Counted from the first letter of the stretch, positions 53,020 to 63,010 are shown. The stretch is DNA of 64,000 bases from Roseomonas sp. (GCA_020249145.1 JADCGF010000001.1:310001-374000), one strand, 5' to 3'. Made by a program: numbers and translations. The notes: generated from the sequence alone by a model not told the origin.

Positions 53020-53880
53020 TTACCGAGTCATTTTCTCCTCAATACAACGCACCACCAAAGATTTTTGTATCGAGGTTCCAGATTTTACCAATGTTCTACA
53101 ATCCGGAGCGATTTCGAAATCTAAGTTTATCAGTCGGATTACAAATATTTTTTCTTTAATAGTGGCAATAATCGTTGTTTCGCCGTTTGGTGAGACCGTT
53201 ATGTCTTGAGTAACTTCGATATGAAGGCGGTGCTCGCATTCACCAAGGAGACTTGCCGCTGCGTAGCGGACGATCTGAGATGATTTATCTTCGAAAACGC
53301 ATCCTCGAAATTTTTCGTGATGTATCCTAAAATTCAACTCACTTTTGATGATATCAATGATATCGCTTCCCTCAAACTTGCCGTACATATTGCCTGATGG
53401 AAAAACGATTCCTGTACCAGCGAACCTGTCGCCACCTAGATGCGAGCATCTAAATATCTCTACCCCGTCCTTTCTGTTATACTTTTTGCTCGCTTCTACA
53501 AATGAATTTTGGCCAAAAAGGGCGCAGCACGCATCACGCTTACCGTGCACACATATGAAAACGAGTGTATTTCCAGGGGTATCGAGAACCCTAAAGCCAA
53601 AATTCCTTAGATTTTCGATCAAGTTTCCTGGATATTTCATTCTGCTGAAGAAAAACGCTCGGTCTTCTGGCAATTCCTTTGGGTCGTAGAGACGGACACG
53701 TATTCCTCCTTCTATTATTTCATCTATGAATTTTTGCATGTCAGGGGAAGCCCACCTTCCATTGATTGCATTTCCTCCCCATGCGTGGATCGGCACCGGA
53801 AGGAATAAGTAACCGTTGCCAATAGTTGCGGTGCCATAAAGTGGTGCACCGCTGCTACGAAAAACCGTTGAGCAACGCAT
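53020..53880 (-). CDS. Sucrase/ferredoxin-like (thioredoxin-like ferredoxin) family protein
   Basis: The 286-residue product has the Suc_Fer-like signature: C110-VHGKRDA-CC (118-119) and RCSHLGGDRFAG with C145 and H147, then PSGNMYGKFE. These positions suit a thioredoxin-fold iron-sulfur ferredoxin. Function is unknown. The gene is markedly AT-rich and its codon use unlike neighbours, suggesting recent transfer. Its start is 1 base from the stop of the C13 peptidase gene upstream, so the two may be co-transcribed. Confidence 0.82.
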   Translation of the reverse strand: MRCSTVFRSSGAPLYGTATIGNGYLFLPVPIHAWGGNAINGRWASPDMQKFIDEIIEGGIRVRLYDPKELPEDRAFFFSRMKYPGNLIENLRNFGFRVLDTPGNTLVFICVHGKRDACCALFGQNSFVEASKKYNRKDGVEIFRCSHLGGDRFAGTGIVFPSGNMYGKFEGSDIIDIIKSELNFRIHHEKFRGCVFEDKSSQIVRYAAASLLGECEHRLHIEVTQDITVSPNGETTIIATIKEKIFVIRLINLDFEIAPDCRTLVKSGTSIQKSLVVRCIEEKMTR

Positions 53881-53881
53881 C

Positions 53882-54568
53882 CTAGACCTCCTCCCTTCTC
53901 AAAATCAAAAGTCCTTGGCCATCATCCTGGCAGGTCATGGTGGTTTGCGCCAAGCTGCGCCAATCATGCGCGCCGCGGGTGGCTTCCAACAGGCACTGGT
54001 CATAAACCGTATATTGAAACCCCGGCCCGCAGCCGAAGCTTGGGCGATCCGCGTTGGCCGCTGTCAGGATAACCCGGTTGGGCTTTGCCATAGGCGCTTC
54101 GGTGAAGATTCCCGAATAACAGCCCGAGACAAGTACAATCGTGGGCGCATCACCGCAGCCGCTATCCAAGGCGCGGTTCAGTATCGCGGGCGTGAGATGT
54201 TGGCCGCTTGCCGCCAGGAAAATGCCCTGCCGCTGCGTTCCATGGGCGGTCACATAGACCAGACAGCCCTCGCCAGGCGCCGGGCGCAGCGCAGAGATGG
54301 CGGAGACCACCGCCTCCCTCGTGGCCAGTTGGGCCTTTCCTTGATCAATGATCGGCTGCGCGGCGCTGAAGCGTTTTGTCTGCCCGCGGGCAAGCGAAGG
54401 CGCCATGATGTCCTGCAACGCCTCAACAGCGTTATCCCAAACGGGCAGGCTGGCATCGCCGGCGACCAACACGGCGCGGTAAGGGGGAGCAATTGCCGGC
54501 GGACCCCCTTGTTGCTCGACCGAGGCGCAGCCCGAGAGCAATATGAGTGTGATCAAGAACTTCCGCAT
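53882..54568 (-). CDS. C13-family (caspase-like) peptidase lipoprotein
   Basis: The 228-residue product has a lipoprotein signal with lipobox LSGC (lipidated C14). The catalytic dyad fits peptidase family C13: H109 in YVTAHG and C150 in IVLVSGCYSG. Clan CD bacterial members are little studied. Start ATG 54568 gives the signal sequence; the upstream open frame reads into the pnp leader and is excluded. It is GC-rich like the core genes, unlike its AT-rich downstream neighbour. Confidence 0.85.
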   Translation of the reverse strand: MRKFLITLILLSGCASVEQQGGPPAIAPPYRAVLVAGDASLPVWDNAVEALQDIMAPSLARGQTKRFSAAQPIIDQGKAQLATREAVVSAISALRPAPGEGCLVYVTAHGTQRQGIFLAASGQHLTPAILNRALDSGCGDAPTIVLVSGCYSGIFTEAPMAKPNRVILTAANADRPSFGCGPGFQYTVYDQCLLEATRGAHDWRSLAQTTMTCQDDGQGLLILRREEV

Positions 54569-55050
54569 GGCATGCCCTCTCACCGCACTCGGTGGATTTC
54601 CAGCCTGAAAACTAGCGCTTCCCCTTCGGAAACGTACAGTTTTCGGCCCAATGCCGCCGCTTTCGCCCCGCCCCCGCAAGTTTCCTGTGGTATTTTCCCC
54701 CGATCCGCGCCATATGCGCCCCTGGTGCTGCCCGGCCGGAAGCCGGGGCGCCAACCGCCGCGCACGCTGCGGGTTAGGACAGTTCTTCAAGTCGTGGCTT
54801 CGGATAGGGACCACCGCGGCGTTTCCGGCCACATGGGCGGCCTTCCCGTCGCGCCTATCCGCGATGGGCCCACCCCATGCCGCCCGAGACGCCGATAAAA
54901 CGGCCCCGTCACCCGAGTATCCTCGGCGCTTTCCTGTCTTCACCCTCGCGTCGCATTCCGGGGCCACCAGGCCCCTTCTGCCGCGCTGTTGCCCAAAGGG
55001 GGCTGCAGCGTGGTTCGCGTTGGCATGGGCCAGCGCCCGAGAGGATGACG
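54569..55050. other. Long intergenic region: divergent C13 peptidase / pnp leader
   Basis: This 482-base gene-free stretch separates the C13 lipoprotein gene (minus) from pnp (plus). It must hold both promoters, but I cannot place -35/-10 boxes with confidence. It contains an imperfect long hairpin (54716-54751: arms GCGCCCC/GGGGCGC with an inner CCCGGC/GCCGGG) and a small stem GGGGCC-ACCA-GGCCCC (54960-54975). The pnp leader hairpin could be the counterpart of the RNase III-cleaved autoregulatory leader known in E. coli; that is inference. Confidence 0.5.
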
Positions 55051-57255
55051 ATGTTCGATAATTACTTCCGCAAGGAAATCGCCTGGGGCGGCAAGACTCT
55101 GGTTCTGGAAAGCGGCAAGATCGCCCGCCAGGCCGATGGTGCCGTGATGGCCCGTTTGGGTGACACGATTGTGCTTTGCACCGCTGTCGGTGCGCGTTCT
55201 GCCAAGCCGGGGCAGGATTTCTTCCCGCTGACCGTGCATTACCAGGAAAAGACCTTCGCCGCCGGCAAGATCCCGGGCGGCTTCTTCAAGCGTGAAGGCC
55301 GGCCTTCTGAGTTCGAGACGCTGACGTCGCGCCTGATTGACCGCCCGATCCGCCCGCTTTTCCCTGAAGGCTTCCGCAATGAAGTCCAGGTGGTTGCTAC
55401 GGTCCTGTCACATGATCTGGAAAATGATCCCGATATCGTCGCCCTGGTGGGTTGCTCCGCCGCGCTGACGCTTTCCGGCATTCCCTTCTTTGGCCCGGTC
55501 GGCGCGGCGCGCGTTGGCTATATCAATGGCGCCTATGTGCTGAACCCAACCGCCGATCAGCGCAAGGAAAGCGTGCTGGATCTGGTGCTGGCCGGCACTG
55601 CCGAAGGCGTGTTGATGGTGGAATCGGAAGCCAGCGAATTGACGGAAGAAGTCATGCTCGGCGCCGTCACCTTCGGCCATGCTTCCTTCCAGCCGGTGAT
55701 CCAGGCGATCATTGAATTGGCGGAAGTCGCCTCCAAGGAACCATGGCCGTTGCCGGAGCCTTCGGAAGCTGAGATCACGCTGAAGAAGCGCATCGCCGAA
55801 TTGGGCCGCGCCGATATGGCCGCTGCCTATACGGAAATACAAAAGCTGGTCCGCCAGGATAAGGTGGGCGTGGTGAAAAAGAAGGTGATCGCCGCCCTTG
55901 AAGCCGAAGGTGCGGATGTGAATCTGGCTAAGGGCTTGCTCAAGGAATTGGAAGCGGATGTGGTCCGCAACAACATCCTTGATACCGGCAAGCGCATTGA
56001 TGGGCGTGATACGCGCACCGTGCGCCCCATCATGGCGGAAGTTGGCGTGCTGCCGCGCGCGCATGGCTCGGCGCTGTTCACCCGTGGTGAAACCCAGGCG
56101 CTGTGTGTGGCAACACTCGGCACCGGCCAGGATGAGCAGGTGATTGATGCGCTCGCGGGTGAATACCGCGAAGACTTCATGCTGCATTACAATTTCCCGC
56201 CCTATTCGGTGAATGAAACGGGCCGGATGGGCAGCCCTGGCCGGCGTGAAGTGGGCCATGGCAAGCTTGCCTGGCGCGCCATTCATCCGCTGCTGCCGGA
56301 GAAGGACAAGTTCCCCTACACGGTGCGCGTTGTCTCCGAAATCACCGAAAGCAATGGTTCTTCTTCCATGGCGACGGTTTGCGGCACATCGCTTTCCATG
56401 ATGGATGCCGGCGTGCCGCTGAAGCGCCCCTGCGCGGGGATTGCGATGGGTCTGATCAAGGAAGATCGTGGCTTCGCCGTGCTGTCCGATATTCTGGGTG
56501 ACGAAGATCACCTCGGCGATATGGATTTCAAGGTGGCCGGGACGGAAGTGGGCATTACGTCCCTTCAGATGGATATCAAGATCACCTCCATCACGCCGGA
56601 GATCATGAAGATTGCGGTGGAACAGGCGCGTGAAGGCCGGCTGCATATTCTTGGCGAAATGGCCAAGGGGCTGACGGGTGCGCGCACCGATGTGGCGGCC
56701 ACCGCGCCGCGTATCACCGTGATCAATGTGCCGAAGGACAAGATCCGCGATGTGATCGGCTCCGGCGGCAAGGTCATTCGTGAAATCACGGAACAGACCG
56801 GCACGAAGGTGGATATCGAAGATGACGGCACCATCAAGGTCGCCGCCACCAGCATTGAAGCCGCGCAGCGCGCCATTGATTGGATCCGCGGCATTGTGGC
56901 GGAACCGGAAATCGGTGTGATCTATAACGGAAAGGTCGTGAAGACTGCCGATTTCGGCGCCTTCGTGAATTTCCTCGGCGCCAAGGATGGTCTGGTTCAT
57001 ATCTCGGAACTCGCTAATGACCGCGTGAACAAGACCACCGATATCGTCAAGGACGGCGATGCGGTGAAGGTCAAGGTCATTGGCTTTGATGAACGCGGCA
57101 AGGTGAAGCTTTCCATGCGCGTTGTGGATCAGGCGACCGGTGCGGATATCACCGAACAGGTCGGCGCCAAGCGCCCGCGCCCGGAAGGTGATGACCGTCG
57201 CGGCGGTGAGCGTGGCGAACGCCGCGAGCGGCGCGACCATCCGCGGGGCGATTGA
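55051..57255 (+). CDS. pnp: Polyribonucleotide nucleotidyltransferase
   Basis: The 734-residue enzyme has two RNase PH domains ([44 protein letters not shown]), then a KH domain ([16 protein letters not shown]) and an S1 domain ([17 protein letters not shown]). It degrades RNA phosphorolytically and joins the degradosome. The ATG at 55051 gives MFDNYF and has GAGAGG upstream; ATG 55045 is also possible. A Gly/Arg-rich acidic-basic tail ends the protein. It is separated from rpsO here. Confidence 0.97.
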   Translation: MFDNYFRKEIAWGGKTLVLESGKIARQADGAVMARLGDTIVLCTAVGARSAKPGQDFFPLTVHYQEKTFAAGKIPGGFFKREGRPSEFETLTSRLIDRPIRPLFPEGFRNEVQVVATVLSHDLENDPDIVALVGCSAALTLSGIPFFGPVGAARVGYINGAYVLNPTADQRKESVLDLVLAGTAEGVLMVESEASELTEEVMLGAVTFGHASFQPVIQAIIELAEVASKEPWPLPEPSEAEITLKKRIAELGRADMAAAYTEIQKLVRQDKVGVVKKKVIAALEAEGADVNLAKGLLKELEADVVRNNILDTGKRIDGRDTRTVRPIMAEVGVLPRAHGSALFTRGETQALCVATLGTGQDEQVIDALAGEYREDFMLHYNFPPYSVNETGRMGSPGRREVGHGKLAWRAIHPLLPEKDKFPYTVRVVSEITESNGSSSMATVCGTSLSMMDAGVPLKRPCAGIAMGLIKEDRGFAVLSDILGDEDHLGDMDFKVAGTEVGITSLQMDIKITSITPEIMKIAVEQAREGRLHILGEMAKGLTGARTDVAATAPRITVINVPKDKIRDVIGSGGKVIREITEQTGTKVDIEDDGTIKVAATSIEAAQRAIDWIRGIVAEPEIGVIYNGKVVKTADFGAFVNFLGAKDGLVHISELANDRVNKTTDIVKDGDAVKVKVIGFDERGKVKLSMRVVDQATGADITEQVGAKRPRPEGDDRRGGERGERRERRDHPRGD

Positions 57256-57271
57256 TCCTGCATGACCAATA

Positions 57272-57297
57272 CCCCGCCCCCTTTAATCGGGGCGGGG
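57272..57297. other. GC-rich stem-loop after pnp
   Basis: CCCCGCCCC and GGGGCGGGG pair perfectly around CTTTAATC, 17 bases after the pnp stop. There is no T tract on either side, so intrinsic termination is doubtful; it may protect the pnp mRNA 3' end or act with Rho. Confidence 0.55.
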
Positions 57298-57340
57298 CAT
57301 GACCTATTAACCCTGTCTATTCAATGGGGAGCGCCATTAC

Positions 57341-58741
57341 TTGAAGGCCATCAATACGATCAGGATGGGGGGCGTTGATGTCCTGCCGCTGGTGGAAGGC
57401 GGCAAGGGCGTTGCCGTTTCCAATGGGCGCACTTGCGGCGCCTGGGCATCAGCCGGCGGCGTTGGCACTTTCTCGGCCGTCAATGCCGATAGCTATGACG
57501 CGGATGGCAGCATCATCCGCCAGATTTATCATGGCAAAACCCGCCGTGATCGGCATGAAGAACTGGTGGAATACGGCATCAAGGGCGGCATCGCGCAAGC
57601 GCAGCGCGCCTGGGATATGGCCGGCGGCAAGGGCCGCATCCACGCCAATATCCTGTGGGAAATGGGCGGCGCTGAACGGGTGGCGCGCGGCATGCTGGAA
57701 GGCGCGCGGGGCTTGATCCATGGCGTCACCTGCGGTGCGGGCATGCCTTATAAGCTTGCGGAAGTCGCGCGGGATTATGGGGTGCATTACTATCCGATCA
57801 TTTCTTCCGCCCGCGCCTTCGCCGCGCTTTGGAAGCGCGCTTATCACAAAACCAGCGAATGGCTCGGCGGCGTGGTTTATGAGGACCCATGGCTCGCTGG
57901 CGGGCATAACGGGCTTTCCAACAGCGAAAACCCGAAAGTGCCGGAAGCGCCGTTTCCGCGTGTGCTGAAACTGCGCCAGCAAATGCGCGAATTTGGCCTG
58001 GGCGATGTGCCCATCATCATGGCGGGCGGCGTTTGGTGGCTGGAAGAATGGGAAGATTGGATCGACAATCCCGATCTTGGCCCCATCGCCTTCCAATTCG
58101 GCACCCGCCCCTTGCTTACGCAGGAAAGCCCTATCAGCGATGCCTGGAAGCAGCGCTTGCTGACGCTGAAGCACGGTGATGTGCTGTTGCAGCCTTTCTC
58201 ACCGACAGGGTTTTATTCTTCCGCCGTGCGCAATGAATTCCTGCGCGAATTGGAAGACCGCAATGAACGTCAGGTTGCCTATACGGCGGAACCAGTGGGT
58301 GAGCATATGGCGGAATATGGCGTCGGCCCGCGCAAGCGCCCGGTTTATGTCGCGCCGCATGATTTGGCGCGCATCGCGCATTGGGAAGCCGAGGGCTTCA
58401 CCGAAGCTATGCGCACGCCCGATAATACGCTGATCTTTGTTACGCCGGAAAAATCGCGCGAAATCGTCAAGGATCAGGTGGATTGCATGGGCTGTCTTTC
58501 CGCCTGCCGTTTTTCCAACTGGTCTCAGCATGAACCTGATTTCGACAATGGCCGCCGCGCTGACCCGCGCAGCTTCTGCATCCAAAAGACGTTGCAGGAT
58601 GTCAGCCATGATGGGGCGCTGGAAAAGAACCTGATGTTCGCCGGGCATAATGCCTATCGCTTCGGGTCCGATCCTTTCTATTCCAATGGCTTCATCCCAG
58701 GTGCCAAGCAATTGGTGGAACGCATTCTGACCGGGCGCTGA
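57341..58741 (+). CDS. Nitronate monooxygenase family protein with C-terminal cysteine cluster
   Basis: The 466-residue TIM-barrel FMN protein has GGVGTFSAVNAD, an HGVTCGAGMP strand, IIMAGGVWWLEE and a GTRPLLTQES segment of the nitronate monooxygenase family. It would oxidise alkyl nitronates; other members are enoyl-ACP reductases or 2-nitropropane dioxygenases. A distinctive VDCMGCLSACRFSNW cluster lies near residue 385. Start is TTG 57341 (or ATG 57365, with poor ribosome site). It may be read through from pnp. Confidence 0.86.
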   Translation: MKAINTIRMGGVDVLPLVEGGKGVAVSNGRTCGAWASAGGVGTFSAVNADSYDADGSIIRQIYHGKTRRDRHEELVEYGIKGGIAQAQRAWDMAGGKGRIHANILWEMGGAERVARGMLEGARGLIHGVTCGAGMPYKLAEVARDYGVHYYPIISSARAFAALWKRAYHKTSEWLGGVVYEDPWLAGGHNGLSNSENPKVPEAPFPRVLKLRQQMREFGLGDVPIIMAGGVWWLEEWEDWIDNPDLGPIAFQFGTRPLLTQESPISDAWKQRLLTLKHGDVLLQPFSPTGFYSSAVRNEFLRELEDRNERQVAYTAEPVGEHMAEYGVGPRKRPVYVAPHDLARIAHWEAEGFTEAMRTPDNTLIFVTPEKSREIVKDQVDCMGCLSACRFSNWSQHEPDFDNGRRADPRSFCIQKTLQDVSHDGALEKNLMFAGHNAYRFGSDPFYSNGFIPGAKQLVERILTGR

Positions 58742-58749
58742 GGCCATCC

Positions 58750-59715
58750 GTGGCCGCGCCTGTCTCCCTCGCTGACTGGGGCAGTTTTCATGTCGGTGGG
58801 CGGGAAGTCACCATCAGCGGCCAACCGCCGCGCGAGGTGCTGTTCACCCCGGGCGGCGTGGCGGCCAAGGTGGACCCGAACGGCACCTATTTGATGGGCG
58901 CGCTTTACGCCCAGTATATGATCCCCGCCGAACCGCGTGGGCGCGCACCCTTGCTGATGTGGCATGGCGGCGGGCTTACCGGCGCATGCTGGGAAACCAC
59001 CCCGGATGGCCGCGAGGGCTGGCAGCATTATTTCCTGAGGCAAGGCTGGCCGGTTTATGTGAGTGACGCGGTGGAACGCGGGCGGTCAGGCTGGTCCTTG
59101 ATCCCTGAGGTTACCGGCGGCACCGCGCTGACGCTCCCGATAGACAATCCCTTTGAGCGGTTTCGCATCGGTGCTGGCGCCGGTTCCTATCAGCGCGGCG
59201 AAGTGCTGCCGGGCAATCAATTCCCCGCCGATGAGGCCAGCTACCGCAATTTCATGCGCCAGATCGTGCCGCGCTTCACGACAACGGATGAGATGACGCT
59301 GGATGCCTATGATGCGCTGCTGCAGCGTGTTGGGCCTGCGGTGGTGATGGCGCATAGCCAAGGCGGCTTTTTCGCCTGGAATGCCGCGCAGCACCGGCCC
59401 GATGCGCTGCGTGCGCTGGTGCTGGTGGAACCAGCCTCGATTGGCGATCCGGCGCAGATCGCCAAGTTGCGCGATATTCCGGTGCTGATGATTTATGGCG
59501 ATTACATCCTGGGTGATGCGCGCTGGCCCGATATCCGTGCGCGAGGCGTTGGCTTCGCTGAAAGCCTGCGGGCTGCGGGTGGATACGTGGACATTGTTGA
59601 TCTGCCCGCGCATGGCATCACCGGCAATAGCCATATGATCATGATGGATCGCAATAGTGATCAGGTGGCGGCGCTGGTGCAGGATTGGCTCACTGCGCGC
59701 GGGCTTTGGGCCTGA
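58750..59715 (+). CDS. Alpha/beta hydrolase
   Basis: The 321-residue protein begins at a GTG 8 bases after the previous gene. It has LLMWHGGGLTGACWE, the nucleophile elbow AHSQGG (Ser near residue 203) and a late HGITGNSHMIMMD with the catalytic His. These are typical of esterase/lipase-like folds. Substrate is unknown. It is probably co-transcribed with the nitronate monooxygenase gene. Confidence 0.85.
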   Translation: MAAPVSLADWGSFHVGGREVTISGQPPREVLFTPGGVAAKVDPNGTYLMGALYAQYMIPAEPRGRAPLLMWHGGGLTGACWETTPDGREGWQHYFLRQGWPVYVSDAVERGRSGWSLIPEVTGGTALTLPIDNPFERFRIGAGAGSYQRGEVLPGNQFPADEASYRNFMRQIVPRFTTTDEMTLDAYDALLQRVGPAVVMAHSQGGFFAWNAAQHRPDALRALVLVEPASIGDPAQIAKLRDIPVLMIYGDYILGDARWPDIRARGVGFAESLRAAGGYVDIVDLPAHGITGNSHMIMMDRNSDQVAALVQDWLTARGLWA

Positions 59716-59773
59716 TAAACCGGCTTTTCCTTCGGCGCTTTCGGGTATAGCATCGCCTTCTTGATAGGAAAGC

Positions 59774-60994
59774 GTGACTAGAATGTCTGTGCTTGATGCT
59801 GCCGCGCGGCGGAATCTTTTTCTCTTGGCCTGTTGTCAGGCCATTGGCCAGGCCGGCAATACGCTGATGTTCGCCGCCACAGCGCTTTCTGTGGTGACCT
59901 TCTATCATAACCGAGACCTCGCCACGCTCCCGGTCACCTTGCAGCATTTGGGCATTATGATCGCGGTGTTTCCCGCGGCAGCGCTGATGCAGCGCATGGG
60001 CAGGCGCCTTGGTTTTCGCGTGGGCTCCATCTTTGGCATGGTGGGCGGTGCGGTGGTGGCGCTTGGCCTATATACCGCGACCTTTGCGCTGATGTGCCTG
60101 GGCGGGCTGATCCTTGGCTATGCGGTGGCCAGCCTGCAAATGTATCGTTTCGCGGCGGTTGAATTGGTGCCCGATTCCTATCGTGCCAAGGCGATTTCCT
60201 GGGTGACGGCGGGCGGTGTGGTGGCTGGTGTGCTCGGCCCCAGCATTGTGCGGCTTTCGCATGACCAGGTGATGCCGCTTTATCTGGCGACCTATATCGC
60301 GCTGATCGGCATTCACGCCGTGGTCTTCATCATCATGGGCTTCATCAAATTCCCGCCCATGCAGGAAGCGACGGTGAAGGCGGATGGCACCGCTGTCGCG
60401 CCGCCGCGCCCCTTGCTGGAGATTGCGTCTCAGCCGCGTTTCATGGCGGCGGTCATTTCCGGCATGGTCGCCTTTGGCATCATGTCATTCCTGATGAGTG
60501 CCTCACCATTGGCGATTGTGGCCTGCGGCCTGCCGCATACGGAAGCGCATTGGGTGATCTTCATGCATGTGATGGGGATGTTTGTGCCATCTTTCTTCAC
60601 CGGCAATCTGATCACGCGCTATGGCACCACCAATGTGATGTTCTGGGGCATTGCGCTGCTGTTGCTGGGCGTTTTTGCCGCACTCGCCGGCAATCATGAA
60701 TGGCATTTCCGCATTGCGCTGACGCTGAATGGCGTGGGGTGGAATTTCCTGTTCATAGGTGCCACCAATCTTGTGACCACCTGCTACCGCCCGAATGAGC
60801 GTGGCAAGGCCCAGGCGCTGAACGACTTCCTGGTGTTCGGCACCACCGCGACCGCGAGCTTCCTGGCCGGCTTCCTGCATGAGCATTTCGGCTGGGTGCC
60901 GCTGAATTGGGCCTCCATCCCCTTGCTGTTGGTGGCGGTGCTGGCCGTGACCTGGCTGCGCTTTCAGCGCGAACCGGCACGGGCGGCGGCGTGA
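59774..60994 (+). CDS. MFS transporter
   Basis: The 406-residue product has about twelve hydrophobic helices of the major facilitator superfamily, with MQRMGRRLGFRVGSIFG resembling the loop 2-3 motif. Substrate is unknown. Start is GTG 59774 (AGGAA 4 bases before) or ATG 59783 (same site 12 bases before). It follows the hydrolase by 58 bases on the same strand. Confidence 0.87.
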   Translation: MTRMSVLDAAARRNLFLLACCQAIGQAGNTLMFAATALSVVTFYHNRDLATLPVTLQHLGIMIAVFPAAALMQRMGRRLGFRVGSIFGMVGGAVVALGLYTATFALMCLGGLILGYAVASLQMYRFAAVELVPDSYRAKAISWVTAGGVVAGVLGPSIVRLSHDQVMPLYLATYIALIGIHAVVFIIMGFIKFPPMQEATVKADGTAVAPPRPLLEIASQPRFMAAVISGMVAFGIMSFLMSASPLAIVACGLPHTEAHWVIFMHVMGMFVPSFFTGNLITRYGTTNVMFWGIALLLLGVFAALAGNHEWHFRIALTLNGVGWNFLFIGATNLVTTCYRPNERGKAQALNDFLVFGTTATASFLAGFLHEHFGWVPLNWASIPLLLVAVLAVTWLRFQREPARAAA

Positions 60995-61162
60995 ATTGCC
61001 CGCACCCCGCCGTGGCTTGGCCGCAATGCCGCCATGGGCTCGGCATTTAATAATCGGCGGGCGGCGCGAGGTGCGGGTGTTCCCAAACCCGTGCAACCTG
61101 ATCTAGCTTTCCCTCGCTTTAACCCGATCCGACGAGGCGGATCAGGCTAAAGCTGAATTTAA

Positions 61163-61211
61163 GCGACTGATTCACCGCTCCGGTGATTCCACCTTCGCGG
61201 ATCAGGCGCTA
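61163..61211 (+). repeat. Dispersed repeat, copy 2
   Basis: This stretch matches 9962-10010 at 39 of 49 positions by hand alignment. It contains a clear hairpin, TCACCG-CTC-CGGTGA, nested in CTGAT...ATCAG ends. Like copy 1 it lies 15-60 bases before a plus-strand gene start. The 230-base intergenic region around it shows nothing else I recognise. Confidence 0.6.
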
Positions 61212-61225
61212 GAACCCGAGGTCCC

Positions 61226-62995
61226 ATGGCCGCGCCACGTTTGCTCCTGAAAACTGATCTCGCCGGGCTGCAACCCTTGCTGTTGCGCGGCCAGACAGTG
61301 CATGCGCTGCATCAGCGCTTGACCGACCAACTCAACGCCCGGGGCGCGCCCGCCGCGCTTTTTGCCGAGCCCATTGCGGGCGCCGGGGCAATTTCCTGGT
61401 ATGGAGAAGCCGCCGGCGAACCACAGCCTTTGCCCTCGCTATCCAGCGCGCGCCGGGCTGAAGCGGAAGCTGCGCTGACGCGCCAATTGCAGGCTTTAGA
61501 ACCGCTTTTGGATGACGCGGAAATCGGCCCGCTGCTCCGCCGGGCTTTGGTGCTGCCCAGTGCCGATTCCATCCTGGTGCTGGATGGTCAGGTGATCCTG
61601 AGCGGCTGGGGCCTGGCGGCGCGGGAGATTGCCGAAGACCCCACCGCGCTGGCTGCGCAAATGCGCCGCGTGCTGGGGCCGTATTCGCAGCGCCTCGCGG
61701 CGGCGCCGGATAACTTCCTCGCCGCCGGGCCGATGCCAACACAGGCGCCACCGCCCGCCGCCGCACCGCAGGCAACGCCCGCCCGCGCTGTGGCACCGCC
61801 TCCCCCGCCACCACCGCCCGCACCGGCCATGGCGCCCCAATCGGCCAGCAGCAGCCCGGTTTGGCTCATACCGCTTCTGGCACTCGTGGCGCTGATCTTC
61901 CTGGCGCTTGGCTTCTGGCTCGCCTGGACGCAAATGCAGCGCGATCTCGCGGGGCAGCAGCAAGCCGTCTCGGTCGTGGATGATGCCACCACACGCAACG
62001 CCATCCGCCTGCAACGCGAAACCAATGAGGCTTTGGAGCGCGACCTGGAACGCATGCGCCGCCTGGCCGCGACCCCCAATGTCTGCACGCCGGAAGGCCC
62101 GCTTGGCCTCAACCCCCCACCGGAACGCCAGCCGGTACGGCCTGAGGCCGTGCCCCCCGCCGTGCCGCAACGCCAGGGTGAAGCGCCGCGGCCCTTCAAT
62201 GGATCGCTGGCGCAATTGCTGGAACATGCAACCGTGATGATCGCCTCTGCCGGGCCGTCTGGGATTGGCCATGGCAGCGGGTTTTTCATCTCAGGCGATA
62301 CTATCCTCACCAACGCCCATGTGGTGCAGCAGGCGGACCCGAACCAGATTTTTGTGATGTCCCGCGCCATGGGCCGGGCGGTGAAGGCGCAGCTTGTCAG
62401 CATGACACGCGGCGCGGGCGGCGGCCCGGTTGAGCCAGGCATGCCGGATTTCGCGGTACTCAGGTTGCCGGAAGCCGTGGCGGGGGCGCAGCCGCTCGCA
62501 CTCACCCCCACTGCCGATAAGCTTCTGGATGTGGTGGCGGCAGGCTACCCGGCTTCCGTCGTGCAGGTCGAACAGGGCATGCAGGAATTGCAGCAGGGCA
62601 GGCTTGGCACGCCGCCGGAATTGGTGCTGACGCGGGGTAGCATCAGCACCATCCAAAGGCTGGAAAACGGCCTGGTGGTCATGCCGCATTCCGCCGATAT
62701 CTCACCGGGCAATTCCGGCGGGCCGCTGGTGGATACTTGCGGGCGCGTGGTGGGCATCAACACTTTCGTTTCCGCTGCCAGTCAGTTCGTTGATCGTGTG
62801 AAATACGCGCAAAAAACCGAAAGCCTGCTGCCCTGGCTGCAACAGCAGAATGTGCAGGCGGCGGTACAGACCGAGGCCTGCCAGCCCGTTGTGCCCGGCC
62901 TGCCGGCGACACCGCAGCCGCCCGCCAATGCACCTGCCGCACCAACGGCGCCTGCAAACCCCGCGCCCCCAGCCGGCGCCGGGGCACCGCGTTAA
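61226..62995 (+). CDS. Membrane-anchored trypsin-like serine protease with SrfA-like N-terminal domain
   Basis: The 589-residue protein has an N-terminal domain (about 40-150) with AALFAEP, ISWYGEAAGE and ILVLDGQVILSGWG, a Pro/Ala linker (170-200) and a membrane helix (212-235). A coiled segment follows, then an S1C trypsin-like domain with a complete triad, H365 (TNAHVV), D408 (PDFAVLRL) and S497 (SPGNSGGPL). A Pro-rich tail closes it. Topology puts the protease outside or in the periplasm. The next gene repeats the N-terminal domain, so the two likely work together. Confidence 0.83.
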   Translation: MAAPRLLLKTDLAGLQPLLLRGQTVHALHQRLTDQLNARGAPAALFAEPIAGAGAISWYGEAAGEPQPLPSLSSARRAEAEAALTRQLQALEPLLDDAEIGPLLRRALVLPSADSILVLDGQVILSGWGLAAREIAEDPTALAAQMRRVLGPYSQRLAAAPDNFLAAGPMPTQAPPPAAAPQATPARAVAPPPPPPPPAPAMAPQSASSSPVWLIPLLALVALIFLALGFWLAWTQMQRDLAGQQQAVSVVDDATTRNAIRLQRETNEALERDLERMRRLAATPNVCTPEGPLGLNPPPERQPVRPEAVPPAVPQRQGEAPRPFNGSLAQLLEHATVMIASAGPSGIGHGSGFFISGDTILTNAHVVQQADPNQIFVMSRAMGRAVKAQLVSMTRGAGGGPVEPGMPDFAVLRLPEAVAGAQPLALTPTADKLLDVVAAGYPASVVQVEQGMQELQQGRLGTPPELVLTRGSISTIQRLENGLVVMPHSADISPGNSGGPLVDTCGRVVGINTFVSAASQFVDRVKYAQKTESLLPWLQQQNVQAAVQTEACQPVVPGLPATPQPPANAPAAPTAPANPAPPAGAGAPR

Positions 62996-63010
62996 AGCGG
63001 CGCCGCGCGC

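Noticed and set aside
54877..55050. In-frame extension of pnp by 58 codons upstream
   Set aside because: Its sequence is Pro/Arg-rich and unlike PNPase; the family start MFDNYF at 55051 has a suitable ribosome site.
55408..57240. A 610-codon open frame antisense to pnp
   Set aside because: It is rich in His, Phe, Arg and Gly with no domain, and pnp on the other strand is beyond doubt.
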